Shown: positions 1 to 10,611 of the stretch, one piece after another
Layout of the letters: every line of letters starts with the position of its first letter
Numbering within the stretch: position 1 is the first letter of the stretch
NCBI GenBank assembly: GCA_030704615.1
Contig: CM060731.1
Location: 55,660,221-55,724,220, forward strand
Direction: 5' to 3'
DNA: 64,000 nt
Origin: Takakia lepidozioides
Taxonomy: Eukaryota > Streptophyta > Takakiopsida > Takakiales > Takakiaceae
Notes under the pieces: generated by a model
Told to the model about the DNA's origin: nothing
The model's input: the letters and a program-made list of their open reading frames with translations, nothing else
The model's database searches: none
Position numbers and translations under genes: made by a program

Positions 1-84
1 TGACCGAAGAACGCGAGTCGATCTCTGGGGCTTTGAACTTGCCATTCGAAGCCGCGTCTTTGAAACGCACAGGGCTAGGCCCGG
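1..84 (-). pseudogene. Fragment of ParB-methylase gene, first exon
   Basis: This stretch is almost identical (one mismatch seen) and in the same orientation to 17490-17573, which lies in the disordered first exon of the ParB-methylase gene. It is cut by the assembly gap, so only about 28 codons are visible, from the Ser/Lys/Pro-rich part. It shows that at least one more copy of the gene lies to the left of the window, on the minus strand. Nothing about its function can be judged from so little. Confidence 0.6.
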
Positions 85-584
85 NNNNNNNNNNNNNNNN
101 NNNNNNNNNNNNNNNNNNNNNNNNNNNNNNNNNNNNNNNNNNNNNNNNNNNNNNNNNNNNNNNNNNNNNNNNNNNNNNNNNNNNNNNNNNNNNNNNNNNN
201 NNNNNNNNNNNNNNNNNNNNNNNNNNNNNNNNNNNNNNNNNNNNNNNNNNNNNNNNNNNNNNNNNNNNNNNNNNNNNNNNNNNNNNNNNNNNNNNNNNNN
301 NNNNNNNNNNNNNNNNNNNNNNNNNNNNNNNNNNNNNNNNNNNNNNNNNNNNNNNNNNNNNNNNNNNNNNNNNNNNNNNNNNNNNNNNNNNNNNNNNNNN
401 NNNNNNNNNNNNNNNNNNNNNNNNNNNNNNNNNNNNNNNNNNNNNNNNNNNNNNNNNNNNNNNNNNNNNNNNNNNNNNNNNNNNNNNNNNNNNNNNNNNN
501 NNNNNNNNNNNNNNNNNNNNNNNNNNNNNNNNNNNNNNNNNNNNNNNNNNNNNNNNNNNNNNNNNNNNNNNNNNNNNNNNNNNN
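85..584. other. Assembly gap of 500 Ns
   Basis: Exactly 500 undetermined bases, the usual size of a scaffolding gap of unknown length. The left flank matches the methylase gene in one orientation and the right flank matches a different part of the same gene in the opposite orientation. The join is therefore either a real inverted pair or a scaffolding artefact. Open frames that run through the Ns carry no information. Confidence 0.97.
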
Positions 585-1847
585 CACACTGGGCCTTCGG
601 TCGGAAGGGAAGAAGGTGATTACGACACTGGCACTCGTCCATTCATTTGCTTGGGTGTTTTCAAATGCGGTGCCGCATTCGGTTTCTAATCGTTTTCCCC
701 CTGTGTATGCAGACGAACCAGTTCGATGCATACTGCTTTGTGAAGGAGAACTCCACCTTGCTTTCCGGAAGGAGGGAGGAAAGGTTGACCCGAACTGCGA
801 CCCACTCGATTACGACGTTCTGTTCAACAACGTTCCCAAGGAACTTCTCCCTCATAGCCTCACTTCAACGGAACCCCTGCGGTACTCACGGACTCGGAGC
901 CCTGCCTTCATTCAGACAATTATGGAGACATGCACAGACGTGGAGGGCACAGTGCTCGACCTCATCTGTGGGACAGGTATGCAGAATCTTGATCCATGCT
1001 GTTCTGCAAATTCTCGTTAGGATGTAGTTCGCAACATCTGAAGCGCCATGTGGTAATGTGTGGATGGCATTGTAATAGGTGCCTCAATGTGGGCTGGGCG
1101 GTTTTCCGACCGGCACCTCTTTGCCTACGAGGAGGATTCATCCGTGTGGGGATCCCATCTGGAGGGGCTGCAACGGAATGTGAAGGCTCCCGACAGAGCG
1201 GAAGTCTCCTCGGATTCGTCGGAGTCCGAGGAAGACACAGTGGACATTGATGCGGAGGAGAACCCGGAATACGAGTGAGTGCAAACATTGTAAGTTTGCA
1301 AAGCCTTCTGGGTCATTTATGTCAAACGAATTTTCCCGACTGTGGTTCTCATTAGTCTCGTTGATGATTGTCATGTGCAGGATTGCAGGGTCCGGGTCGA
1401 AACATGTAGGGCCTACACTTCCTGCCAGGAAGAATGTCCCGTTCTTTGCGAGGGCCGATTTCATGACGAGCCCGGTGAGGACTACTCCCTTCCTAGTTAT
1501 GCAGCTAAACTCGCAAATACAGCGATTAGAAGAAGTGAGAATCCCAGTAAAGTAGAGCAGATTTGGAGAGGGCTAGGGAGGACAGAAGGATAAGGAAAGA
1601 GTTGGCAGCAGCTCAGACAGGTAGACGGGTACGAAAGTACATATGTGATTCAGCGGATGAGAGCGACGCAGACAGGGAGGAAGACGACCCAACGGAGGTG
1701 AGATGGACAGTTCCGCAAGGGGAAGATGGGATTTTCGAAAGCCTGGCCAACGAGCAGTCCGCTGGAGATGAGAGAGGCACTGAGGGGGTGGAGGAGGAGC
1801 AGGACAGTCTAGAACAGGATGAGGATTCGGATGATTTTCAAGATTAA
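585..1847 (+). pseudogene. C-terminal half of beta-class DNA methyltransferase gene (left copy)
   Basis: Four exon pieces with canonical splice sites can be read: 585-615, 713-976, 1079-1274 and 1381-1847. The second ends in VLDLICGTG, and splicing to the third gives GAS followed by MWAGRFSDRHLFAYEED. This fits motif I of beta-class amino-methyltransferases (D-x-x-C-G-T-G, then an acidic residue after a second strand), which in that class lies after the DPPY-like motif. The last exon ends in a Glu/Asp-rich tail. Compared with the right copy there are one-base losses near 757, near 1483 and near 1564, so the spliced frame is broken. The upstream part, including the DPPY-like motif and the ParB-like domain, is lost in the gap. 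The methyltransferase call rests on motif and order only. Target base and activity are unknown. Confidence 0.6.
616..712 (+). other. Intron of methylase gene containing a palindrome
   Basis: The intron runs from GTGATTACG to TATGCAG. It contains one copy of the element's palindrome at 663-679 (AAATGCGGTGCCGCATT). The corresponding intron of the right copy holds it at 13910-13926. Confidence 0.65.
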
Positions 1848-1976
1848 TAGAATTTTAATGAAGTCTCTGTAAATGTAAATTCTCTTCCAGAGTATATAAG
1901 GAATTCTGCCCGACATTCGTGACCCCTCTCCAGTGTGCATTCCAGCCACACAATCGCCCAAACCACGACGCTCCAA

Positions 1977-2661
1977 AATCGGAAATGGGGCACCGCATTT
2001 CCAAAACAGGGGAACTCTAAGAACCTCTTTTCGAAATGCGGCACCGCATTTCCAAAACAGGGGAGGGACTAAATTTCCATTTCAATGTTGGCATAGTAAA
2101 AAGTAATCTGAATTGGAAATGCGGTGCCGCATTTCCAAAATTTCCTTTGTCCACACGCCAGTTTTGGCCTCTCCCACTCATTGCATGGATGCCACCACGC
2201 TTACAGAGGTCGAACAACGAGGTCGAACAAGGAGGTCGACATGGCGGGATTGAAAATGCGGTGCCGCATTTCAGTATTGGGGATGGTCGTTGTTCGAACT
2301 GCAGGCCCATCAGCAAAAATTGGCACCGCATTCCATTGTTAAAAAAAAGTCGATGACGGACATGGAAATGCGGCGCCGCATTTCCAGAACGGACATCGCA
2401 ATTTGTCCATCTGCAGACCCTCTCTCGAAATGCGGTAACGCATTCCATCGCGCTGGACGGAAATGTCACACTTTTCGAAGTGTTGTACGGAAATGCGGCA
2501 CCGCATTCCCTTGTCCAAAAAGAAGTTTCCATTGCCAAGCTGGAAATGCGTCGCCGCATTTGCAATGCCAACCTCGTTTTCTGATCAATTTATAGACCCG
2601 TGTTGGTATTTCGTGTACCTGACGGAAATGATGCACCGCATCCCACATTTGCCGCATTTCG
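1977..2661. repeat. Array of interrupted palindromes, left arm
   Basis: About ten copies of a palindrome with core AAATGCGG-YR-CCGCATTT, usually with GG before and CC after. Clear copies lie at 1981-2002, 2033-2053, 2115-2136, 2254-2271, 2364-2385, 2427-2446, 2489-2509 and 2542-2561. Half or decayed copies lie near 2320-2334, 2624-2644 and 2645-2661. The two central bases vary between TG, CA and CG, while the eight-base arms are well kept. Spacing is irregular (about 50-130 bp) and the intervening sequence is unique. The array lies between the 3' end of the methylase gene and the 3' end of the small gene on the opposite strand. Confidence 0.9.
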
Positions 2662-2879
2662 TCCGACATGGAAATCAAATCAATGCATTTTTTTTTCAAT
2701 GTCCGACATGGCGTTACTCTGGTATATTCTTGACACATGACTCACATACCGGTTACTCTGCTATATTCATCCGGACAGACACATTGTAGAAATGAGACAT
2801 CAAATTGTAAACAGTGGGCCAATTCCGACAGTTATTCAACACAATGAAACACAATCATACAGAAGTGAGGTACGATGGG

Positions 2880-2885
2880 TTTATT
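2880..2885 (-). promoter_or_regulatory. Likely polyadenylation signal AATAAA
   Basis: AATAAA on the minus strand within ATCAATAAA, about 70 bases past the stop of the small gene read from 3537 to 2955. The same ATCAATAAA lies past the stop of the paralogous gene at 4726, which supports a shared 3' end structure. Confidence 0.5.
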
Positions 2886-2954
2886 GATCGGACACGATGT
2901 CTCACATTTACCAACTGCAGACAAAACTAAGCCCTTCCTCCTTCTACATGGGCT

Positions 2955-3537
2955 TCACCAAGTCGACGGAACTTCGATACCCCTCAAAACAAGCTCATCA
3001 CTGCTGCGGCACCTCGAGGTAAACTGCAATTCGGTCGTTCTGCTGCCCTTGCTGGAGCCGACGACAATGTCATGTCCATCAATGATACCACCATCATACA
3101 TTGACAAGGTCACTGTGGGCCTCATGTGCCCGTGCGATTCGTCTTCGCAACTCAGCCGAATGTCTCCATACACTGGAAGAGCGGAGTGATCTGCACGTAT
3201 ATAGTTCCCCGGTGCCGTCCTCCCTGGTCCACTGGCAGCAGTTCCAGCGCCAAAAGCGAGGCCGTGCGTGATCTGTCCGGCATCCCTTTCCAGCTTGGTA
3301 TATCGAGGTCAACAATTTTCAGGACCCACGGACCGCATTGACCCTCGCCCTCACCTCGCTCAAAGCGGTAATAGCCCTCCAGATACTCCATTGCGCGCAA
3401 AGACTCTTGCTTGATTCCAGCAGCGTCTGTGAAAACAGAGAGCCAGACAATGATGTCTCCTGATTCTGGTTTGAACATAGCATAATCGTGGCCATGATAA
3501 GGGCAGTCGGCTGGATTTCGGCGGCACGGCATCCTTG
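2955..3537 (-). pseudogene. Small protein of unknown function, paralogue 2 (frameshifted)
   Basis: The frame beginning MPCRRNPADCP at about 3531 and the frame ending VLRGIEVPSTW at 2955 together parallel the protein at 11047-11655 along its whole length. Shared blocks are MPC-x-RN-x-x-DCP, SGDI-I-W near the N-terminus, YGDIR, and D-GG-I-GHDIVV near the C-terminus. A frame change lies near 3200. The predicted protein is about 190 residues, with many alternating hydrophobic positions that suggest beta-strands, and no signal peptide or membrane segment. I recognise no family. The gene points away from its paralogue across a palindromic spacer and is absent from the right arm, where a deletion removed it. 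The open frame extends upstream to 3655, so the true start or a 5' exon is uncertain. Confidence 0.5.
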
Positions 3538-3790
3538 AAAAAGAGTAGCGGAGTACGCTCAATGACAGCAGCTCCCGGATGGAGGAGGAGCAGCGCGGTG
3601 GCTGGAAAAAGTTCAAGCTAACGCTGCAATTCCTCACAAACACTCCAGGGCACATTTAAATTTCCCCCCTACAGGATCCTGGACCGATGAAGATTGGCTG
3701 CTGCATGAATGTAGCCGTTTCAGTTTCCTACCCTGCCATGCAAACTATGGGCAGTCACTGCCAGGTGGGCCGATAGCCACTGGACACGAC

Positions 3791-3851
3791 GAAGTCCATC
3801 CCCTCTCGATGTAAATGCGGCGCCGAATTTCCATCCGGGGGGATGGACTTC
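3791..3851. promoter_or_regulatory. Palindromic spacer between divergent paralogues
   Basis: The arms GAAGTCCATCCCC (3791-3803) and GGGGATGGACTTC (3839-3851) form an inverted repeat. At its centre lies a copy of the element's palindrome at 3811-3832 (AAATGCGGCGCCGAATTT, one arm changed). It sits between two genes that diverge, where a shared two-way promoter would be expected. The right arm has the same structure around 11865-11885. The role in expression is inferred from position only. Confidence 0.55.
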
Positions 3852-4080
3852 GGTGGCAGATCTCAAACTATAACTTGTTGATGAGAAAGATGTATGGTTC
3901 ATCCACCGCTGGCGTGATGAACACGTTCCACCTCCGTCGGTGGGTACGTGTGACCCAGATGCTCCATTATTGGAGGCCGGACTGCTCTTCCGCTTCGTAT
4001 CATTTCCAAAATCTAAGGGCTTCGTAGCTGTCCGCAAGGTCATCGGCATCCAAGTCGTCCTCAGGTCCTCCTTTGCAAGG

Positions 4081-4642
4081 ATGCCGTGCTTCCGGAACCG
4101 GGACGACTGCCCCTTTGGAGGCATCGATTATGCAATGTATTCGGCCACATCGGGAGACATTGTTATCTGGTACACAGATTACACAGAAGATACTGGTTCG
4201 ATTGTGGAAACATTGGTGGCTTTTGAGTATATCGTAGGCCACTACGCCTTCGAGGGGTGACGATCTTGGTCTGAGGAGTCCGTGGCTCCTGCGCATCCTC
4301 GATTCCGATTTTCCCAGCTACGACGGTCACCCATGCAGAAGAAGGCGCACTGCTATGCTGTTGCGGTGGAACTGCTGCCACTGGACGTGGGTGGACTCCA
4401 TCGGAGAGACCTATTCTCCTCGAGGAGTGCGCTCCTCTTCTCCATTGTATGGGGACATTCGCATTGGTGTGGACGACGAAAACGTGAAGATTTCCATATT
4501 CGATGGTGGTATGATTGAAGGGCAGGACATTGTGGTGAACATCACTAGGGGCGGTACAACGGCTGCAATCGACTTTACATGGAGGAGCCCCAGGACTCAT
4601 GAGCTAGTTCTGAGAGCAGTCGAAGTCCCATTGACAACGTGA
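4081..4642 (+). pseudogene. Small protein of unknown function, paralogue 1 (left copy)
   Basis: The frame starts MPCFRNRDDCP, keeps SGDIVIWYTDYTED and ends VLRAVEVPLTT. Compared with the right copy (11047-11655) it lacks one base near 4255, so the frame stops early and reopens at about 4260. An open frame runs upstream to 3940 and may include an intron ending in TTTGCAAG just before 4079. The family is not recognised. Sequence pattern suggests an all-beta fold. AATAAA at 4726-4731 is a plausible polyadenylation signal. Confidence 0.5.
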
Positions 4643-5103
4643 CTTGTATTCAGTAGGCACAGGGCTCAAGATTTGATGGCACAATCAGCACAGTAGACGT
4701 GCTTCAAATGCAATTCATGTGGATCAATAAAAACCTCATTGTGCCCTCTTTTTATTCTATTCTGTGTCCATCGTTCCGAGAATGCGTCATTGCTCATTTC
4801 GTTTGGGATTGGGAGTGTGGGTGATTTTGCAAATGGCTGGTAGGCTGAAATGGGCCCCCATTGTACAGAGCAGTACCACCCTACCATTCGCGAAACATTG
4901 CCTTTCAATATATAATTCTAAATAACATTGCCGAACCTCCTTCATCGGGAGGTCCTTCTCCCCCTATGACCGTGGCACCCTAAACCCTATTCCCGCGGAC
5001 ACTCATTTCCGGAAAATAGTGCTGCTCATGTTTTTTTCCACACTTACGACTCTGCTCATGGCTCATGCCGCTCATGGCTCATGGCTCATGAAATAGCAGC
5101 CCC
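4643..5103 (+). other. 3' flank and end of the ParB-methylase element, left arm
   Basis: Non-coding. It holds AATAAA at 4726-4731, and near the end a cluster of GCTCATG units (about 5054-5092) before AAATAGCAGCCCC. The right arm has the same end in reverse (GGGGGGCTGCTATTTCATG at about 10607) with fewer GCTCATG units, so the unit number varies. The shared end sequence may be the true element terminus, but I saw no target duplication and no matching terminal repeat at the other end. Confidence 0.5.
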
Positions 5104-5398
5104 CGTGACAGCTGTGTCAAGCTGTGACTGGCTGTGTGAAACTGTGACGGGCTGTGACTGGCTGTGCGACTGTTTGGCTGTGTCGGGCTGTGACTGGCTG
5201 TGTCGACTGTGACGGGCTGTGTTGGCTGTGTCGGCTGTGACGACCGTGACGGGCTGTGTTGGCTGTGACGGACTGTTAACCCCCTCTACAGTACGCTGCT
5301 GTCACCCCTAAGGTTCCTGTTGGTCTCAGTCTGTGCAAAAATTAAGGGTACCCTACAGATCCCGTATAAGTGTCTAAGTCCCAGACAGTCCTCTAACA
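5104..5398 (-). repeat. Partial LTR of copy A, with minisatellite
   Basis: Read on minus it begins TGTTAGAGGACTGTCTGG, matching the LTR starts at 39583 and 24151. After about 115 bp it enters a minisatellite of CACAGCC-rich units (about 5280 down to 5104) and is cut by the ParB-methylase arm. The remaining U3/U5 part, seen in the B and C LTRs, is absent. Confidence 0.75.
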
Positions 5399-5412
5399 CT
5401 GTTGTATCCTCT

Positions 5413-7560
5413 AACTCTTGCTGTAATTTGAGAGTGACCTCCTCATCGACCTTGTTATGCACACTCAGTGGCAAGTCGAGCCTCAACTCCTTCTGAGTTC
5501 CTCCCTCAAAGCTGCCAATTGGGTAGTTGGGACAGGTATTTGACATAGTGTGCCCACAAATTAAGTGTCCTGTTATGGAACTCATAAGCAGGCCTGTTGA
5601 GGGTCATCATCGTGAGCTTGCTGCTGTTCTCCCTGATCCTCAACAGTTGTGATGCCTCACGAACCATTCAGCCATTGCCCTACCCACATTTTCTTCCTGA
5701 ACACACCTCATCCCACCACAGGTGCTGCAGTGTCTTGATATTCTTCCCCCCTTGTACCTCCATCACAAGTGTGGTTATTACCTGCACAGCAGGGTTTCCC
5801 TTGGACACTCGCTGCACCTCTGGAATCATTGTTTCCCCTTATCAAGCCAGAATTTTCATAGAGAAGGTCACCCTTCTCAATTTCGGCCACGACCTGCTCT
5901 GTAGTGGGAATGTCTAATCTTTTCTCCTTCCTGAGCAATTTGGGGTTGATGTCACTCATATACTAACTGTGGAACCTCTAAAACACAGAGTCATTTGGTT
6001 GTGGTGGCTTGACATCGAAGTGACTTCCTCCTCCCTCTCTGAAGGCCCTGCTTCCAATAATAGCAGCTCTCTGTGCTGCCGTGCCCCTTCCTGCACAAGA
6101 GTTTGGGGAACATTATCATGCGGTTTCCGTGAAGCCAGTGGATCCGCCACTACACAGTCTTTCCCCGCCTCTGTCTCTTAGACTGGGGTTGCACTGCCAG
6201 TCCACCCTCACTGTGTGAAGAGCCTTGCTCTTCAATTGCAGTGGTTTCTGTTTCAAACACTCCCATCTCCTTTCTTTCCCGAGTATCAAGTATGCAAGAA
6301 TCAAGAATTATTTGAGCAATGATTGGACCAGACACAACGATCGGAGACTTTGCAGTAGTGCCCTGTAACCTCTTCATCTCGTCCACCAAGCCGTTGTACA
6401 TTAACTCCGCCCAAGCGACATCCTCTCCCCTCAAAGCTTTCAGATCTCCTCTGTGAAGGACCTGCTCAAATACTGTTGGTTCTGTTTCATGGCAAACAGA
6501 ACGTTCAAGATTTGGCCAACCTCCCTAAGCCCTGGGTACTCGGCTTTGGTACAAGCAAAACCTTGAGTTTTAAGAAACTCCCTTCTTGGAACAAATTCCC
6601 TATCTGCAATCTTGCCCTGTGCTCATCCACTCCACATGTCCTGATGGCAAATCAAATAGTTGCTGCAGGTACTGGGGAGTAATTTATATATCTACTCCCC
6701 TCACCTGAGTAACTCCTGTCCGAGGCTCAAAGTTTTTGAAGAATTGTATCATGAACTGCCGATGATGCAACGACCAGTCCTTTCGTACAATCCTCCAACG
6801 CAGCTCCTTCAGTAGCTGCACCGCCTGTGGTGCAGCGATCGTTTGCTTCTGTAAGATTGTGGTGCTTTTCACCCTGCTATCTTCCATTCCTCTCACTCTC
6901 TTCATTCTGGACAAACAGAAAGGTTTTGGCTGTAACAATTGAAGAAATGCCTGCAGGCACAAAGCATAAACGTATGGTTGCCACAAAAATGTATGGGTAA
7001 TTTCTTGTAAGCCTGCGGGGCTTGCAAGCATCGATTAAGAGAAAAGATACTCTCTGTTCTTCTATATCTTCGTGCCACTGCGTAAGTAGTATCGCGAGCG
7101 TAAGTCTGTTAGTTCCTCCATAGTTCAAAGCTATAGCATTGATGGTCTGTCCCGTCGAGACCCCGTTACTTGAACGATACGACTCTTGCGCTTAAATCCC
7201 TCCAATTTCTTGATCCCTGCTTCTGGCTTATGATTGGCTGTACTGCTGTGACTGGATTTTAGATTTAATTTCCTTCCATAGATTTTCCACTCTGGACTGT
7301 CCACTAGGATAGCACATGTGACATGGATTTCGCTTTTTGGTACTTCTAAAGGGTTCGTTACCCTTTCCCCGTATGCATTAGGGCCCATAATAGTTAATGT
7401 GTCGGGTAGATACTTTGACGGCCAATTTTTGTCTTCTTTTTTTGATGACACTTGCCTTTGCAATCCATGTCCGGCTATGTGTCTCGCCCTGGCGTCCACG
7501 TGTCCATTTCTAAACGGCCTCCGTCTACTTTTCCGCCGGCCACTCTCCGAATGTTAACCC
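5413..7560 (-). pseudogene. Post-integrase domain region, copy A (degenerate)
   Basis: Broken frames at 7499-7131, 7128-6684, 6434-6150, 6150-5956, 5959-5708 and 5585-5286 match successive parts of the intact region in copy C (43450 to 40968). Recognisable blocks include RVRGME, FFKNFEPRTG, SPIVVSGPIIAQIILDS and DEEVTLKLQQ. At least five frame changes are needed, so this copy cannot be translated as one protein. Confidence 0.75.
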
Positions 7561-7599
7561 ACGTCCACCTGTCACTGATCCTATGGATGTGTAACCCCA

Positions 7600-7865
7600 G
7601 TAGGCTGTGTTGAGCTGTGACAGGCTGTGTCATACTGTGGTACGTTGTGATAGGCTGTGTTGCACTGTGGTAAGCTGTGATAGGCTGTGACACGCTGTGG
7701 TAGGTTGTGATAGGCTGTGTGAACTGTGATGGGCTATGATAGGTGTCGCGTTGATGGGCTGATAGACTGTGTCGCGCCTGAGGGTTGTGATAGGCTGTGC
7801 CACACAATGATGGCTGTGATAGGCTATGCTGTGATGGGCTGTGATAGGCTGTGTTGCGCCTGTAC
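7600..7865. repeat. Minisatellite at the integrase/extension boundary, copy A
   Basis: Imperfect units built on GTGATAGGCTGTG, in 15-30 bp periods. They correspond in position to 43862-44205 in copy C and about 21500-21716 in copy A+. Read on minus they encode repeats rich in Tyr-His-Ser and Thr-Ala. Confidence 0.85.
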
Positions 7866-7979
7866 TGCCCGCCTGGTCATATACGCTCGGCCTAGCGACA
7901 AGTGCTTCCATACTCCCATTGGTATCATGGCGCAGCCCGTGACTGCTTCTGCGTTTCAACATGCAAATCATGTTGCAAT

Positions 7980-10606
7980 GGTTTGTCATGGATACCACTG
8001 TACCCCTTCAACTTATTGCATTGACTCTTCACGGTTTGTAACATGGCGGTGTTGTTATCATACATCTTCTGTATGAATAAGGTCCTTTCCATGGTGATTT
8101 AAGTTAAGAAGCTTTAATCTTTCCCTTCTCTGCAACCAGAGAACCAAATCTCCCGTCTTAAAAGTCTTTTAACTTGCCTTCATCAAACTGTTCCTTCTTC
8201 TCTTCATCTGAATTCTGGTCATGTTATCAGCTGCATCAGCACGTACTTCTTCCACATGGTATAATTCATGTTTCCTGACCTTAATTGAATCTTGCAATCC
8301 ATTCTCTTTTTCCCCATTCCGTTCTCATGGTAGGTAACAGGAATTCTACTGGAAGTAAGCTTCCATACCATAAACTAATTGGAATGGTGTATACTTAGTG
8401 GTGACTTTATATGAAGTCCTGTATACCACAAAGCTGTCAGCAGCTTTGTATCCCAATCCGTTCTGTTTGCATTGACTATCTTAGCCAAGATAGTACATAG
8501 TATTTTGTTGGTAGCCTCTCTGCCTGCCCATTACCTGTGGGTAATATGTTTGTACTCTTCCTATGCACAATCATGAACTCTTTAGTCAATAGTTCAATGG
8601 TCTCGTTAATGAAGTGACTTCCCTGATCACTGATAAATTCCAAGGGACAGCCAAATCGTGTAAGTATGTTCTCATACAGGAACCTTGCTGTGGACTTGGC
8701 TGTGTTGTCCCTCAAAGCTTTAGCTTCCACCCACTTCGTAGTATAATCAGTGGCTGTAATTATGTACCTGTTCTGTGTATTTCTTGGCTGGTGGGTTAAT
8801 TGGTCCAACAAAGTCTAGTCCCCATTTCTGAATGGTTTCGTAGGCATTGTAGGATGCAAAGCCATCTTCCCAGATCTCTGCAAAGGTCCTAGCCTCTGAC
8901 ATTCATCACAACTCTGACAACACTTGTGTACATCTTTGAACAAAGTAGGCCACCAGTAACCTGCAAGTAGTATCTTCCCTACTGGTAGTCTCTTCTCCAA
9001 AATGACCTCCAGCCACTCCTTTATGAATTTCCTTCCAAACTTTATTACTTCATGGTGGTACAAGCATCGTTTTAGTACTCTCCATCAGGTCTTAGCTTAT
9101 ACATTCTGCTTCCTACCATAGTATAAGGTAAAGCCTTGATAGCGATTCTCTTCCTCTGCTCCTTACCATAACTAGGTGGCACTGACCATGAGTAAGGTAG
9201 TATCTGATTGGCCACTGCCAATCTAACCATACATCTGCACTTCCTTGCACCTCCATTACAAACAAACTCGCATCAGGTAACTGATCGTCTACTCCTGTGG
9301 CGGCCTCTCCTGTTGTTAGTCGTGACAAATGATCTGCCACAAGATGCAAACAGCCAGGCTTGTAAGCAACTTCGAACTCAAACTCGTGCGAGATTATTAA
9401 CCACCTCGCTATCCTTCCACTTATCAAAGGTTTGTTCACCAGATATATCAGAGCCTGGTAATCCATAAAACATAAACTTTCTTCCCCAATAGGTAATGCC
9501 TGAATTTCTTGACAGCATAAATCATTGCCAATGCTTTTCTTTCTGTTGTGCTATAGTTCCTTTCAGCACTGTTATCAACCTGTTAGCATAGTACACAGGT
9601 GAATCTATATTTCCTGTAACATTCAGGGCTAACACCGCTCCCAACGCTTCTCCTGAGGCATCACAGTGAACATGAAATACTACATGCCAGTGAGGGTTAA
9701 TCAGCACAGGTGTAGTTGTTACTGACAATGTAAGTTCCTCAAAAGCCTGTTGACATTTAGCTGTCCATGCAAACACTGCATCTTTCTTCAGAAGCTTGCT
9801 CAATGGTGCTGCTATTTGTGCATACCTTTTGACAAATCTTCTGTAATAACTGGTTTGCCCAAGGAATCTCCTTAGACTCTTAACATTTACTGGTGGTGGA
9901 GAGGCTTTAATGGCCTCTGTCTTCCTGGGATCCACAAGAAGTCCCCTCTTACACACAATGTGTCCCAGAAGCACCCCTGAGTTCACACAGAAAGTACATT
10001 TATCTGGATTCAGGCCCAAACCTCTCATCCTGCATCTGGCCAGACATAACTCCAATTTATGCAAGTGCTCATTCTTAGAGCTGTACACACTGAAATCATC
10101 CGAGAACACCTGCATGAAATCATCCAGATACTCATGAAAAGATTCACTTATCACTCTCTGAAAGGTTGCTGGTGCATTACAAAGTCCAAAGGGCATGACT
10201 TTGTATGCATAAGCACCCCAGTCTGTGATGAAAGCTGTGTTTCCCTGGTCTTCTTCTGTCACTTGCACTTGATTATAACCACTGAAGCCATCCATGAATG
10301 AGTACATCTCATGGCCTGCCACAGTGTCCAATACTGCTTCTGTGAATGGCAAGGGGAATGGATCCTTCTTCGTGCAAGCATTCAACTTCTTATAGTTCAC
10401 ACAAACTCTTAGTTTACCATTCTTCTTGGAACTATCACAATGGGTGACAACCAAGTTGTATACCTCATTGGGTATATAAACTTAGCCTCAGCCAACTTCT
10501 TGATCTCTTCTCCAACCTTCTGTGCATAGTTGGGATTCATTCTGTACCTTGCCTGCTTGATTGGTACTGATCCTGGTTCCAGTTCAATCTTATGCTGACA
10601 TCTCAG
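7980..10606 (-). pseudogene. Ty3/gypsy reverse transcriptase - RNase H - integrase, copy A
   Basis: From 10454 down: RT with [36 protein letters not shown] and the catalytic block FSDDFSVYS (FLDD in the sister copies, so one residue next to the catalytic pair has changed). RNase H follows with [14 protein letters not shown]. Integrase fragments follow: [48 protein letters not shown] and GNGQAE. A GPY-type C-terminal module in the Ty3 manner is degraded near 8100. The frame breaks at about 9522, 9113, 9063 and 8811. The RT N-terminus is missing because the element is cut at 10606. Confidence 0.9.
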
Positions 10607-10611
10607 GTGGG

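Larger units (their letters stand above)
585..5103 (+). mobile_element. ParB-methylase element, left (inverted) arm
   Basis: This segment is an inverted copy of 10612 to about 14010. In order it holds the C-terminal half of the methylase gene (+), an array of palindromes, a small gene on -, its paralogue on +, and a terminal region ending in AAATAGCAGCCCC. Relative to the right arm it keeps about 790 bp (roughly 2797-3588) containing the second small gene, and about 300 bp (roughly 885-1185) containing methylase motif I. The right arm has lost both. Its right edge abuts an LTR remnant of a Ty3 element. No transposase was recognised, so its mode of movement is unknown. Confidence 0.6.
5104..10606 (-). 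mobile_element. Type-1 Ty3/gypsy element, copy A (truncated)
   Basis: Coding strand is minus. It starts abruptly in reverse transcriptase at about 10606 and runs through RNase H, integrase, the minisatellite and the downstream domain region to a partial LTR (5398 down to 5104). About 2 kb before the LTR, present in copy C as 39603 to about 41665, is missing. Both outer edges abut arms of the ParB-methylase element. Many frames are broken. Confidence 0.85.

Noticed and set aside
33-731. Open frames of 218 codons on both strands
   Set aside because: They consist mostly of gap Ns.
1977-2661. Rho-independent terminators or bacterial REP elements
   Set aside because: No T-tracts follow the palindromes, and the setting is an intron-containing eukaryotic gene.
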